This document shows positions 18,894 through 26,389 of a stretch of DNA of 64,000 nucleotides, in pieces. Source of the DNA: Polynucleobacter sp. GTDB lineage: Bacteria > Pseudomonadota > Gammaproteobacteria > Burkholderiales > Burkholderiaceae. The position numbers were made by a program, and so were the translations under genes. A model generated the notes under the pieces. It saw only the letters and a program-made list of their open reading frames with translations, had not been told where the DNA came from and did no database searches. The stretch is taken from assembly GCF_030693775.1 (NCBI RefSeq), contig NZ_JAUXZY010000004.1, forward strand, positions 124,001 through 188,000, read 5' to 3'. Within the stretch, counting starts at the first letter, position 1. Each line of letters starts with the position of its first letter.

Positions 18894-19462
18894 CACTGCT
18901 TTCCTTGCAATAACTTCTCAATCTGGGACGTTATTGTTCTGCCGCTGGGGTTCGAGAGGCTGCCATATGCCTCCACCACATTCCCATTGCGATCAATCAG
19001 GTATTTGTAAAAATTCCACTTCGGTGTGGTGCCTGTTTTTTCAATTAACATTTTGAATAAGGGATTTGGATTTTTTCCGGAGACGCTCGATTTGGTAAAC
19101 ATCGGAAACTTGACGTCATAGGTGTTTTTACAAAAGTCCGCAATTTGCTTATTGGTGCCGGGCTCTTGCTGACCAAAGTCATTTGATGGAAAGCCTAAAA
19201 CGATAAATCCTTTTTGTTGGTACTTGGAATAAATTTTTTCAAGGTCATCGTATTGTCCAGTAAAGCCACAGTAACTGGCAGTATTGACCACCATGATTAC
19301 CTTCCCTTGGTACTGGCATAAGTTTTGTGGAACTTCATCTTGCAGGCGCAAAAAAGTATGGGAAAGAAGTGGGCTACAGGCAGGGGCGGCGGTCTGAGCG
19401 ATGGCCGGAGCGCCGAAGGAAAGTCCCAGCCAACAGGCCGCCACAAGGAAGAAATACCGCAT
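18893..19462 (-). CDS. Exported glutathione peroxidase-family protein
   Basis: 189 residues. The first ~22 (MRYFFLVAACWLGLSFGAPA...) look like a signal peptide, so it probably acts in the periplasm. The thioredoxin-fold core contains the peroxidatic Cys (not Sec) in NTASYCGFTGQY near residue 70, the conserved Gln in LGFPSNDFGQQEPG near 105 and the Trp in PKWNFYKYL near 160. It reduces peroxides with thiols. I choose 19462 because the longer open frame (to 19558) would run into the divergent photolyase gene and would place the signal peptide internally. First gene of the coupled five-gene operon. Confidence 0.88.
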   Translation of the reverse strand: MRYFFLVAACWLGLSFGAPAIAQTAAPACSPLLSHTFLRLQDEVPQNLCQYQGKVIMVVNTASYCGFTGQYDDLEKIYSKYQQKGFIVLGFPSNDFGQQEPGTNKQIADFCKNTYDVKFPMFTKSSVSGKNPNPLFKMLIEKTGTTPKWNFYKYLIDRNGNVVEAYGSLSNPSGRTITSQIEKLLQGKQ

Positions 19463-19481
19463 AAATGAATCAAGCAAAAAA

Positions 19482-19509
19482 GGAACAGGACTCCAGTCTA
19501 AGTCATTCC
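19482..19509. promoter_or_regulatory. Candidate divergent ECF-sigma-like promoter region (weak)
   Basis: In the 61-bp gap between gpx and photolyase, GGAAC (19482-19486) is followed after 15 bases by GTC on the plus strand. On the minus strand GGAAT (19509-19505) is followed after 13 bases by GTC. ECF sigma factors favour GGAAC near -35 and GTC or TC near -10. The match is partial and the spacings differ, so this is only a suggestion. Confidence 0.2.
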
Positions 19510-19523
19510 AGTTAAGATGTTTT

Positions 19524-21107
19524 ATGAGCAAAAAAATCCCAACGGCCAAAAGTACCAAGGGCAGTCAAACGACCCGTAATCTGATCTTGGTTTTGGGCGA
19601 TCAGCTTAATCTGGATAGCCCTGTACTCCAAAATGCCGATTGGCAGCAGGATGCGGTATTGATGATTGAATCTGCCGGGGAGGCTGCCTGGGTTTGGAGC
19701 CACAAGGCACGAATTGCCTTGTTTTTATCCGCAATGCGCCATTTTGCTGCTGCCTTAAATAAAGCGGGTGCACGCGTCTACTATCAATCCATGGAGAGCA
19801 ATCCAGATATCACGCTGGGGGACGCTTTAAAAGAGGCTATTCAGCACTACAAGCCAGCCTCAGTCCATTGCGTTGAACCAGGCGAATGGCGCGTTTGGGG
19901 CGACATTACAGCGGCGTGTACAGCGATGGATGTCCCGCTACACATTGCCAGCGATACGCACTTTTTATGCGATATAGAGGAGTTCAAGCTGTGGGCGGGC
20001 GCAAAGAAAGAATTGCGGATGGAATTCTTTTACCGGCAGATGCGCAAAAAGCACGGCGTTCTGATGGATAAGGCGGGCGAGCCGGAGGGTGGTCAATGGA
20101 ATTACGACGCAGAAAACCGATCCAGCTATCCCAAAAAAGGCCCCGGCTTAATTGATCCACCCGAGTTTTTTGAGCCCGATGCCATCACAAAAGATGTGCT
20201 TACCTTAGTTGGCGCGCGCTTTAAAGAACACCCTGGCAGCCTGAAGCAGTTTTTGTGGCCAGTCACCCGTCAGCAAGCCCTATTGGCCTTGGACCGTTTC
20301 ATTGATGCCAGGCTCGTGCATTTTGGTCAATACGAAGATGCGATGTGGACCGATACCCCTTTTGGTTGGCATTCCGTCTTATCCTCCAGCCTCAATCTAA
20401 AGCTCATTAATCCACGAGAGGTCATTGAGCGGGTAGAGGCGGCATGGCGCGCGGGTGAGGCTAACCTTGCGGCAGCAGAGGGCTTGATTCGGCAAATTCT
20501 GGGTTGGCGTGAATTTATTCGCGGGGTCTATTGGCTTGATATGCCTAAGATGGGAACTGCCAACTACTTTGGTTATAAACGCGAGTTACCAGCATGGTAT
20601 TGGACCGGTAAAACGAAAATGGCGTGTATGGCCGATGCTATTGATCAAACACTCGAATATGGTTATGCGCATCACATCCAGCGATTGATGGTGATGGGAA
20701 ACTTTTCCCTCTTGGCGGGTCTTTCGCCTCAGGCAGTGAGCAGCTGGTTTTTGGCGGTCTATGTGGATGCCGTAGAGTGGGCTGAATTGCCCAACGTCGC
20801 TGGTATGGCTTTGTTTGCCAATGGCGGACGTTTCACCAGTAAGCCGTATATTTCTAGTGGTGCTTACATTAAGCGCATGAGTAACTACTGTGGTCATTGC
20901 CCATATAAGCCCGATGTGCGCGTGGGCGATGAGGCATGCCCGTTCACTACTTTGTATTGGAATTTCTTAATGAACCACCAGTCTGAGTTTGAAAAAAATC
21001 CACGTACTCGTCTAATGACTGCAAACTTAAAGCGGATCGACGATGTTGAGAAGAAACAGATTCAGCAACATGCCATCACTTTATTAGAAAATATTGAAAC
21101 CATTTAA
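19524..21107 (+). CDS. Fe-S cluster photolyase/cryptochrome (PhrB/CryB class)
   Basis: 527 residues, homologous to prokaryotic (6-4) photolyases with a 4Fe-4S cluster. The N-terminal photolyase alpha/beta domain starts with NLILVLGDQLNLDSP near residue 21. FAD-domain segments include FGQYEDAMW near 275 and LGWREFIRGVYW near 330. The cluster cysteines appear in YCGHCPYKP near 455 and in DEACPFTTLYWNFL near 473, with one further Cys expected earlier. It repairs UV lesions or senses light. I use the ATG at 19524; the open frame from 19401 would overlap gpx. No Shine-Dalgarno is visible; TAAGAT ends five bases before the ATG. Divergent from the lipid-modification operon. Confidence 0.9.
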   Translation: MSKKIPTAKSTKGSQTTRNLILVLGDQLNLDSPVLQNADWQQDAVLMIESAGEAAWVWSHKARIALFLSAMRHFAAALNKAGARVYYQSMESNPDITLGDALKEAIQHYKPASVHCVEPGEWRVWGDITAACTAMDVPLHIASDTHFLCDIEEFKLWAGAKKELRMEFFYRQMRKKHGVLMDKAGEPEGGQWNYDAENRSSYPKKGPGLIDPPEFFEPDAITKDVLTLVGARFKEHPGSLKQFLWPVTRQQALLALDRFIDARLVHFGQYEDAMWTDTPFGWHSVLSSSLNLKLINPREVIERVEAAWRAGEANLAAAEGLIRQILGWREFIRGVYWLDMPKMGTANYFGYKRELPAWYWTGKTKMACMADAIDQTLEYGYAHHIQRLMVMGNFSLLAGLSPQAVSSWFLAVYVDAVEWAELPNVAGMALFANGGRFTSKPYISSGAYIKRMSNYCGHCPYKPDVRVGDEACPFTTLYWNFLMNHQSEFEKNPRTRLMTANLKRIDDVEKKQIQQHAITLLENIETI

Positions 21108-21124
21108 GTTGATAATAGAGCGCT

Positions 21125-21616
21125 ATGACTATTCCAAGCAAACCCAGTTTTGAGTCAAAAATATGCCACGCAGACAACCTAGCTGCGGCGCTAGCTATCC
21201 TTCCGCGCCCGATCGTGTTTACGAATGGTGTCTTTGATATTTTGCATCGCGGTCATGCCAGTTATTTAGATCAAGCACGCAAGCTGGGTGGCAGTCTGGT
21301 GGTGGGTGTGAACGCCGACGCTTCAGTCAAGATGCTGGGGAAGGGCGATGATAGGCCGATCAACTCTGAGGCAGATCGGCAGGCGCTGTTGGCCGCATTG
21401 GCGAGCGTTGATTTGGTAGTGCTATTTTCAGAAAAAACGCCAGTCGCATTGCTCGAACGAGTTCGACCTGACATCTATGTCAAAGGTGGCGATTATGCGA
21501 TCGATACACTAGAGGAAACCCGGTTAGTTAAAAGCTGGGGCGGAACTGCGATTGCCATTCCGTTTATTTACGAGCGCTCCACCACGAGTCTGCTTGGGCG
21601 CATTCGGAGCGAATGA
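21125..21616 (+). CDS. rfaE2: D-glycero-beta-D-manno-heptose 1-phosphate adenylyltransferase (RfaE domain II)
   Basis: 163 residues, cytidylyltransferase-like nucleotidyltransferase that makes ADP-heptose for the LPS inner core. FTNGVFDILHRGHASYLDQA near residue 34 holds the HxGH motif, and YERSTTSLLGRI near 149 is the C-terminal ISSTxxxxxI-like motif. In E. coli this domain is fused to the kinase domain (HldE); here it stands alone, as in many betaproteobacteria, and the kinase gene is outside the window. GATAAT lies eight bases before the ATG. It converges with coaX across a single base. Confidence 0.92.
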   Translation: MTIPSKPSFESKICHADNLAAALAILPRPIVFTNGVFDILHRGHASYLDQARKLGGSLVVGVNADASVKMLGKGDDRPINSEADRQALLAALASVDLVVLFSEKTPVALLERVRPDIYVKGGDYAIDTLEETRLVKSWGGTAIAIPFIYERSTTSLLGRIRSE

Positions 21617-21617
21617 G

Positions 21618-22433
21618 TTAGCGTAATTCGTGGCGTATCCAAGACCAAAGTCCGCGCAGCACAAGGCCATTGATGGCCTCAATGGAAATGGCCTGAGAAA
21701 GGCTGTGCTGCTTTAGTTCGGCAGCAATATTTTTTGCATTCCCGCCATCAATCCAAATGCGATCAATCGGCTGGTGCATTTCTTTAGCGACGTGCAATGC
21801 TTCATGAATTGCACCCACTTGGGCGGCAAGGCAGCCCTTATAAATGGCCGCATCCGTCGATAATCCAAAGCCATCAACTCGCTCCGCCTCGCTGGTGGCT
21901 GGCAGCTTTGCAGTATGTAAAGCTAAGCTCGATTGCATCAAGCCTAAGCCGGGAATAATCCAGCCCCCCTGATGAATACCGTTAGCTCCTAAGAAATCAA
22001 TCGTAGTAGCGGTGCCGGCATTAACAATGATGCTATTGCCACTTGATAGAGTGCGCCCAGCAATTAGACCAGCCCACCGATCTGCACCAAGCTGTGCAGC
22101 TTCGGTATAGCGTGAGCGAAGACCTTCAACAGGGGAGTTCCCACGTAGGCGAAACCAGGCGACATCTTGCCACTGTGCAAACAATTGCTTGAGATTGACG
22201 GCGCATTCTTCTGCAGCAACGCAGCACACCCCAATGGCATCAGGCCTTGGGATGGTTTGCAAAATGTAATGCGCTAACTCAGCACAGTGTTCTGGGGAAA
22301 GCAGTAATTGGGTATCGATTGCCCCGGAGTAAAGCCAAAGCTTTTTATTGCGATCGATCGGATTTTGCTGCGACTCAACCGCCGCCCATTTCAGGCGGGT
22401 ATTGCCAACATCAAACAGGAGGTACAGGCTCAT
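21618..22433 (-). CDS. coaX: Type III pantothenate kinase
   Basis: 271 residues, ASKHA-fold kinase catalysing the first step of CoA synthesis. The N-terminal phosphate loop DVGNTRLKWA is near residue 8; LGADRWAGLIAGR near 115 and NAGTATTIDFLG near 138 carry the catalytic Asp and ATP-binding residues, and IDGGNAKNI near 235 is the adenosine motif. Its start overlaps the birA stop by four bases (ATGA), so the two are coupled. With coaD at 59.3 kb, two steps of the CoA pathway are in the window. Confidence 0.95.
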   Translation of the reverse strand: MSLYLLFDVGNTRLKWAAVESQQNPIDRNKKLWLYSGAIDTQLLLSPEHCAELAHYILQTIPRPDAIGVCCVAAEECAVNLKQLFAQWQDVAWFRLRGNSPVEGLRSRYTEAAQLGADRWAGLIAGRTLSSGNSIIVNAGTATTIDFLGANGIHQGGWIIPGLGLMQSSLALHTAKLPATSEAERVDGFGLSTDAAIYKGCLAAQVGAIHEALHVAKEMHQPIDRIWIDGGNAKNIAAELKQHSLSQAISIEAINGLVLRGLWSWIRHELR

Positions 22434-23230
22434 GCTTGCCTGCGCAGCGATACATCACCGGCATGAACCGCAACGAGCGCATGGTCCGTTTGAATTTGAT
22501 ACGCCCCAGTATGGTCAATGCCGGATGCTACGCCCTCAATATTTTTCTCTCCGCGCATGCTTGTAAAAACAGGCTCTCCTTGAAAGGCATCCCAATCCGA
22601 CCACCGCTCTATAAAAGGCTCAAAGCCATATTGATCAAACTCAGTGCATAGGCGCTCAAACGCATTAACTAGATTAAGCCAGATGTAATCTTGATCCGGT
22701 AGCGCCTGTCCCTGCATTAACAGTTGATCTAGTCCGCCAATGGGGCCGGAGTGAATCGCTTTTAATTCAGCGGCTTCGCTAATGTGGGAATGCATATTAA
22801 GGCCAACTCCAATAATCATCCAGCTTGGCTCAGCGGGTGCGGTTTGTCCGCCCTCAATTAAGATGCCACCCAGCTTTGCATGACCAATCACAATGTCATT
22901 AGGCCATTTCAATCGGAGTCCTTGCTGATAGAGAGCGCGTTCACTTGTATTGAGTGCACCGCAGATACCCTCAATGACCGCTAACCCTGCAACTAAGCTA
23001 AGACCACTTAAAGTGCCAAGGCTTTTGTGAAAAGGGAATGCCAAGGAGAAAGACAGTGAGTCCTCGGCATTGGCATACCAGGTTCTGCCAGCACGTCCTT
23101 TGCCATGGGTCTGTTTTTTACTCAGGCGGGCAACTGGATCGATCAGCGTACCAGCACGCCACCGCGCCATGAGGTCATCGTTGGTTGACCGTGTTTGGGC
23201 GACGCGCTCGAGGATGCAGTTTCCGTTCAT
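22430..23230 (-). CDS. birA: Biotin--[acetyl-CoA carboxylase] ligase
   Basis: 266 residues, attaches biotin to the carboxyl carrier protein. Visible are RSTNDDLM near residue 14, the biotinyl-AMP loop GKGRAGRTWY near 44, the catalytic-site LKWPNDIV near 110 with the Lys of KLGGILIE, and a small C-terminal SH3-like domain (about 218-262). It lacks an N-terminal helix-turn-helix, so it is a mono-functional ligase and not a repressor. On its strand TACAAT ends exactly six bases before the ATG with no Shine-Dalgarno site, suggesting a leaderless mRNA; the 37-bp gap is shared with divergent vanZ-like gene. Confidence 0.93.
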   Translation of the reverse strand: MNGNCILERVAQTRSTNDDLMARWRAGTLIDPVARLSKKQTHGKGRAGRTWYANAEDSLSFSLAFPFHKSLGTLSGLSLVAGLAVIEGICGALNTSERALYQQGLRLKWPNDIVIGHAKLGGILIEGGQTAPAEPSWMIIGVGLNMHSHISEAAELKAIHSGPIGGLDQLLMQGQALPDQDYIWLNLVNAFERLCTEFDQYGFEPFIERWSDWDAFQGEPVFTSMRGEKNIEGVASGIDHTGAYQIQTDHALVAVHAGDVSLRRQA

Positions 23231-23236
23231 TTCACT

Positions 23237-23242
23237 ATTGTA
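23237..23242 (-). promoter_or_regulatory. Candidate -10 box of birA (leaderless)
   Basis: TACAAT on the minus strand, six bases (AGTGAA) before the birA ATG at 23230. No clear -35 at 16-18 bp. The same TACAAT-AGTGA string precedes gshA. Confidence 0.5.
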
Positions 23243-23255
23243 GAAAGGTCTGACC

Positions 23256-23261
23256 TAAAAT
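23256..23261 (+). promoter_or_regulatory. Candidate -10 box of the VanZ-family gene (leaderless)
   Basis: TAAAAT, six bases (TGCAGG) before the ATG at 23268. AGG touches the ATG, too close to serve as a ribosome-binding site. It lies within 37 bp of the divergent birA -10 candidate. Confidence 0.4.
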
Positions 23262-23267
23262 TGCAGG

Positions 23268-24377
23268 ATGTCAGCAGAATCAGGGCAAAATCCCCGTCCG
23301 CGTAAATTGGTATGGCCATTACAGGCTATGCCGCTGGCGCGAGCCATGGCCTTAATCTATGGTTTGTTGATTATTTACACCAGCCTTAATCCATTTGATT
23401 TTTATTTTCAAAATGGGGTGAAGGGGACTGCTTGGATTTCAGCCCCATTGCCGCGTTTCATTCCCTTATTTGATGTGGTGGCCAATGTATTGGCATACAT
23501 CCCCTTGGGGTTTTTGTTAGTGTGTGTTGTCTTTCCACGCTGGCGCCGTTTTGTCGCCTTGTCGATTGCGCTGATTTGCTGCGCGCTACTTGCCGCGGGC
23601 GTAGAAAGTTTACAAACCTGGCTACCTACCCGAATCCCTAGTCAAACCGACTGGTGGGCCAATGTTCTGGGTGGTTTTATTGGCGCCCTATTGGCGGTTC
23701 CGCTAGGGCCTCAATGGCTTTCTGGCAGTGCCCTGCGGCGGCAATTTGATGTGTGGTTTGGGCTCAACTGGGGCGCGGCAACCTTGTTTATTCTGTTTCC
23801 GTGGGCGCAGATTTATCCCCAAAGTGCATGGCTTGGCATGGGAGCATGGCGACAACTCGTTGGCGCAGCAGATTGGGGAACCTTAGTCATGAATCAAATG
23901 CTACGCGAGGGCCTGATTACCGCCAGCTGCTGGCTTGGGGTTGGGTTAATCCTCTCCCTCGGAATGCGAGCTACAGCCCCGCAATGGCGATTACTCATGA
24001 GTTTACTGGGCGCTTCGGTGTTAATTAAGAGCCTCTTCACTGGTTTGCAGTTTGGTGGAGAATTTAGCCTAGCCTGGCTGACTACAGGTGCCATTTGGGG
24101 CATGTTGATAGGGAGTGCTTTACTACTGTGGGCCATTCGCTGGGGCAGCAACTACCGCTTATGGGTCGGCTTAGGTTGTTTAGCAGCCATGCTCTTGCTG
24201 GTTAACTTATTTCCTGATAATCCCTACTTTGCCTTGACTCTAAAGGCATGGTTTCAGGGTCGCCTCCTTCATTTTAATGATCTGATGAAATGGGCCTCTT
24301 TCCTTTGGCTACCATTTGCAATGGCTTGGGTGTTACAAAATCAGTTCGCTACCCGAATAACGAAACGACCGATATAA
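23268..24377 (+). CDS. VanZ-family integral membrane protein
   Basis: 369 residues with about ten hydrophobic segments. The VanZ-like part occupies the first ~150 residues: IYTSLNPFDFYF near 36, DVVANVLAYIPLGFLLVCVV near 70, ESLQTWLPTRIPSQTDWWAN near 115 and a Gly-rich helix. The C-terminal half adds further TM helices and is less conserved. VanZ confers low-level teicoplanin resistance in enterococci, but chromosomal homologues in Proteobacteria have no assigned function; often they flank envelope genes. Probable leaderless start. Its stop overlaps the -10 candidate of the next gene. Confidence 0.82.
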   Translation: MSAESGQNPRPRKLVWPLQAMPLARAMALIYGLLIIYTSLNPFDFYFQNGVKGTAWISAPLPRFIPLFDVVANVLAYIPLGFLLVCVVFPRWRRFVALSIALICCALLAAGVESLQTWLPTRIPSQTDWWANVLGGFIGALLAVPLGPQWLSGSALRRQFDVWFGLNWGAATLFILFPWAQIYPQSAWLGMGAWRQLVGAADWGTLVMNQMLREGLITASCWLGVGLILSLGMRATAPQWRLLMSLLGASVLIKSLFTGLQFGGEFSLAWLTTGAIWGMLIGSALLLWAIRWGSNYRLWVGLGCLAAMLLLVNLFPDNPYFALTLKAWFQGRLLHFNDLMKWASFLWLPFAMAWVLQNQFATRITKRPI

Positions 24378-24378
24378 T
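24373..24378 (+). promoter_or_regulatory. Candidate -10 box of the 2Fe-2S ferredoxin gene (leaderless)
   Basis: A consensus TATAAT overlapping the stop codon of the previous gene (TAA 24375-24377) and ending exactly six bases before the ATG at 24385. No Shine-Dalgarno site and no good -35. Confidence 0.5.
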
Positions 24379-24384
24379 TTTTAT

Positions 24385-24693
24385 ATGCCATTCAAACACC
24401 ACCTCTTCTTTTGTCTCAATGAGCGCACCAATGGCGAGAATTGCTGCGCTCAGCACAATGCATTTGAGTTGTTCAAGTACGCCAAAAGTCGCATAAAAGA
24501 GCTGGGGCTTGCTGGGTCAGGCAAGATTCGCGTTAATAAAGCGGGCTGCTTAGATGCATGCAACCTCGGTCCAGTTATGGTGGTCTACCCAGAGGGGACG
24601 TGGTATACCTTTATTGATGCGGATGATATTGAAGAGATCATTCAATCCCATTTGATTAACGGCAAGCCCGTTGAACGTTTGCTAGCAGCTTAA
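24385..24693 (+). CDS. (2Fe-2S) thioredoxin-like ferredoxin
   Basis: 102 residues, small thioredoxin-fold ferredoxin. The four cluster cysteines fit the pattern: HLFFCLNER near residue 10 and GENCCAQH near 20, then GCLDACNLGP near 56-60. It carries electrons; its partner is unknown. Similar proteins are widespread in Burkholderiales beside alpha/beta hydrolase genes, as here (27 bp downstream). The start is the ATG just after a TATAAT box, so the mRNA may be leaderless. Confidence 0.88.
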   Translation: MPFKHHLFFCLNERTNGENCCAQHNAFELFKYAKSRIKELGLAGSGKIRVNKAGCLDACNLGPVMVVYPEGTWYTFIDADDIEEIIQSHLINGKPVERLLAA

Positions 24694-24720
24694 TCTTTCT
24701 TCTTCTAAAAAGACGCGCGC

Positions 24721-25440
24721 ATGAATAGCCGTACCCAAGTGATTTCAATTGATGGCATCGTTGGCCCAATTGAAATGTCAATTGACTTACCTGATTTGCT
24801 CAAAAGTGATCCCGGATTTATGGTGCGTGGCCTTGCTTTGGTTGCCCATCCACATCCTTTGCTGGGCGGCACCATGGATAACAAGGTTGCGCAAACGATT
24901 GCTCGGGCGTTTAATCAATTGGGTTATGTCAGCGTGCGCCCCAATTTTCGCGGTGTTGGCGGTACAGCAGGCGTTCATGATGAGGGCGTTGGTGAATTGG
25001 CTGACTTACTGCATGTATCGGATTGGATGCGTCATCCCCATACCTGGATGAATAATGAATTAACTGAGCAGTACATTTGGACCAATTCAATTGTGAACTT
25101 GCCGCTGGTAGTTGCAGGCTTCTCGTTTGGTAGTTTTGTCGGCAGCCATTTAATTAAGGCTTTGGCTGATTTAGGGCGCCCTGCAGAACGCTTTGTCATG
25201 GTGGGCAGTGCCGCAGGTAAATGGGAATTGCTGGATGTGCCCAAAGATACGATCATGATTCATGGCGAGCTGGATGAGACGATTCCCTTGGCGAACGTAT
25301 TTGATTGGGCTAGGCCACAAGAGTTAACCATCCAAGTGGTCCCCGGCGCAGACCATTTTTTTCACCGTAAATTGCACTGCATTCGGAATATTATTTTGGG
25401 CGAGTGGCTAGGTCAGCCCGCTTGGCCAAACCAAGGGTAA
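24721..25440 (+). CDS. Alpha/beta hydrolase
   Basis: 239 residues, cytosolic, of the short-chain hydrolase group with the HPHPLLGGTMDNKV signature (about residue 41-54). The nucleophile Ser is in the elbow GFSFGS near 138, the acid is probably Asp in HGELDETIPL near 180 and the His is in PGADHFFHRKL near 210; RPNFRGVGG near 78 forms the oxyanion region. Substrate unknown. It follows the ferredoxin gene and precedes the DUF493-lipB-lipA run by five bases, so it is probably co-transcribed with them. Confidence 0.87.
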   Translation: MNSRTQVISIDGIVGPIEMSIDLPDLLKSDPGFMVRGLALVAHPHPLLGGTMDNKVAQTIARAFNQLGYVSVRPNFRGVGGTAGVHDEGVGELADLLHVSDWMRHPHTWMNNELTEQYIWTNSIVNLPLVVAGFSFGSFVGSHLIKALADLGRPAERFVMVGSAAGKWELLDVPKDTIMIHGELDETIPLANVFDWARPQELTIQVVPGADHFFHRKLHCIRNIILGEWLGQPAWPNQG

Positions 25441-25445
25441 GGACC

Positions 25446-25709
25446 ATGGAAGAAAAATCACTGATTGAATATCCCTCTATTTTTCCGATTAAGGTCATGG
25501 GGAAAGATGCCCCTGAATTTTTACCGGCCATGGTGCACATTGCGAAACAGTTTGATCCGGTTTTCGACGAGCAAACCGTCGAGCAGCGGCCGTCGCAGAA
25601 TGGGAAGTATATGGGGCTGACGCTCTGCATCAATGCAACCAGTCGCGAGCAGCTCGATGAGCTCTATCGCACCTTATCAACCCACCCTCTCGTTAGTATT
25701 GTTCTCTAG
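25446..25709 (+). CDS. ybeD: DUF493 (YbeD) family protein
   Basis: 87 residues, small alpha/beta protein of the YbeD/DUF493 family. Typical are LIEYPSIFPIKVMGK near residue 5-19 and the C-terminal LDELYRTLSTHPLVSIVL. YbeD lies beside lipB in E. coli and the same order is kept here (lipB starts 11 bp later), which hints at a lipoate-related regulatory role, but no activity is established. The start at 25446 is preceded by AAGGA; an upstream ATG in the same frame lies inside the hydrolase gene. Confidence 0.9.
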   Translation: MEEKSLIEYPSIFPIKVMGKDAPEFLPAMVHIAKQFDPVFDEQTVEQRPSQNGKYMGLTLCINATSREQLDELYRTLSTHPLVSIVL

Positions 25710-25719
25710 TTGAGATGGA

Positions 25720-26367
25720 ATGACCATAGCCATTCGACAGCTTGGCGTAGTGGATTATGTAACAACGTATGAAGCTATGCGTTCCTTTACAAAAGAACGC
25801 ACTGCATCGACCCTAGACGAAATCTGGGTCCTAGAGCACCCCCCCGTTTTTACGCTGGGACTTGCAGGTGATCCTGCCAACTTGCACGCTGCAGATGGAA
25901 CCATTCCTTTGGTTCAGGTAGATCGGGGCGGGCAAATTACGTATCACGGCCCCGGTCAGCTTGTTGTCTATTTATTGTTAGATCTTCGCCGGTATGGCTT
26001 GCATGTCAAAGAGTTTGTTTATCGGATTGAGCAGGCGGTCATGGATACCTTGGCTGAGTATGGATTGCCAGCAGTTCGTGAGGCGGGAGCTCCCGGTATC
26101 TACATCGCATCATCGTTTCAGGGCCAATCCGGGTGGCATGGCGCCAAGATTGCTGCATTAGGCTTAAAAGTAACGCGGCATTGTTCGTACCATGGCCTTT
26201 CCCTCAATGTGAGTATGGATTTGGCAGCATTCGAGCAAATCCACCCTTGTGGCTATGCGGGATTACGTACGGTAGATATGAGAACATTGGGGATCGAAGA
26301 CAATATGGCATCGGTCGCTAAGCGCCTGGTCAGTCAGCTGCAGCAGCAGTTAACCCCAATTGCGTGA
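25720..26367 (+). CDS. lipB: Octanoyl-[ACP]:protein N-octanoyltransferase
   Basis: 215 residues. It moves octanoate from acyl carrier protein to lipoyl domains of pyruvate and 2-oxoglutarate dehydrogenases and of GcvH. Motifs: [20 protein letters not shown] near residue 68, [11 protein letters not shown] with the catalytic Lys near 140, SYHGLSLNV near 155 and the acyl-thioester Cys in HPCGYAGL near 173. It stands directly before lipA (22 bp). Confidence 0.96.
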   Translation: MTIAIRQLGVVDYVTTYEAMRSFTKERTASTLDEIWVLEHPPVFTLGLAGDPANLHAADGTIPLVQVDRGGQITYHGPGQLVVYLLLDLRRYGLHVKEFVYRIEQAVMDTLAEYGLPAVREAGAPGIYIASSFQGQSGWHGAKIAALGLKVTRHCSYHGLSLNVSMDLAAFEQIHPCGYAGLRTVDMRTLGIEDNMASVAKRLVSQLQQQLTPIA

Positions 26368-26389
26368 TGTGCAGTACATATAGGAAACC

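Noticed and set aside
18893..19462. Selenocysteine glutathione peroxidase
   Set aside because: The active-site codon encodes Cys and the frame has no internal TGA.
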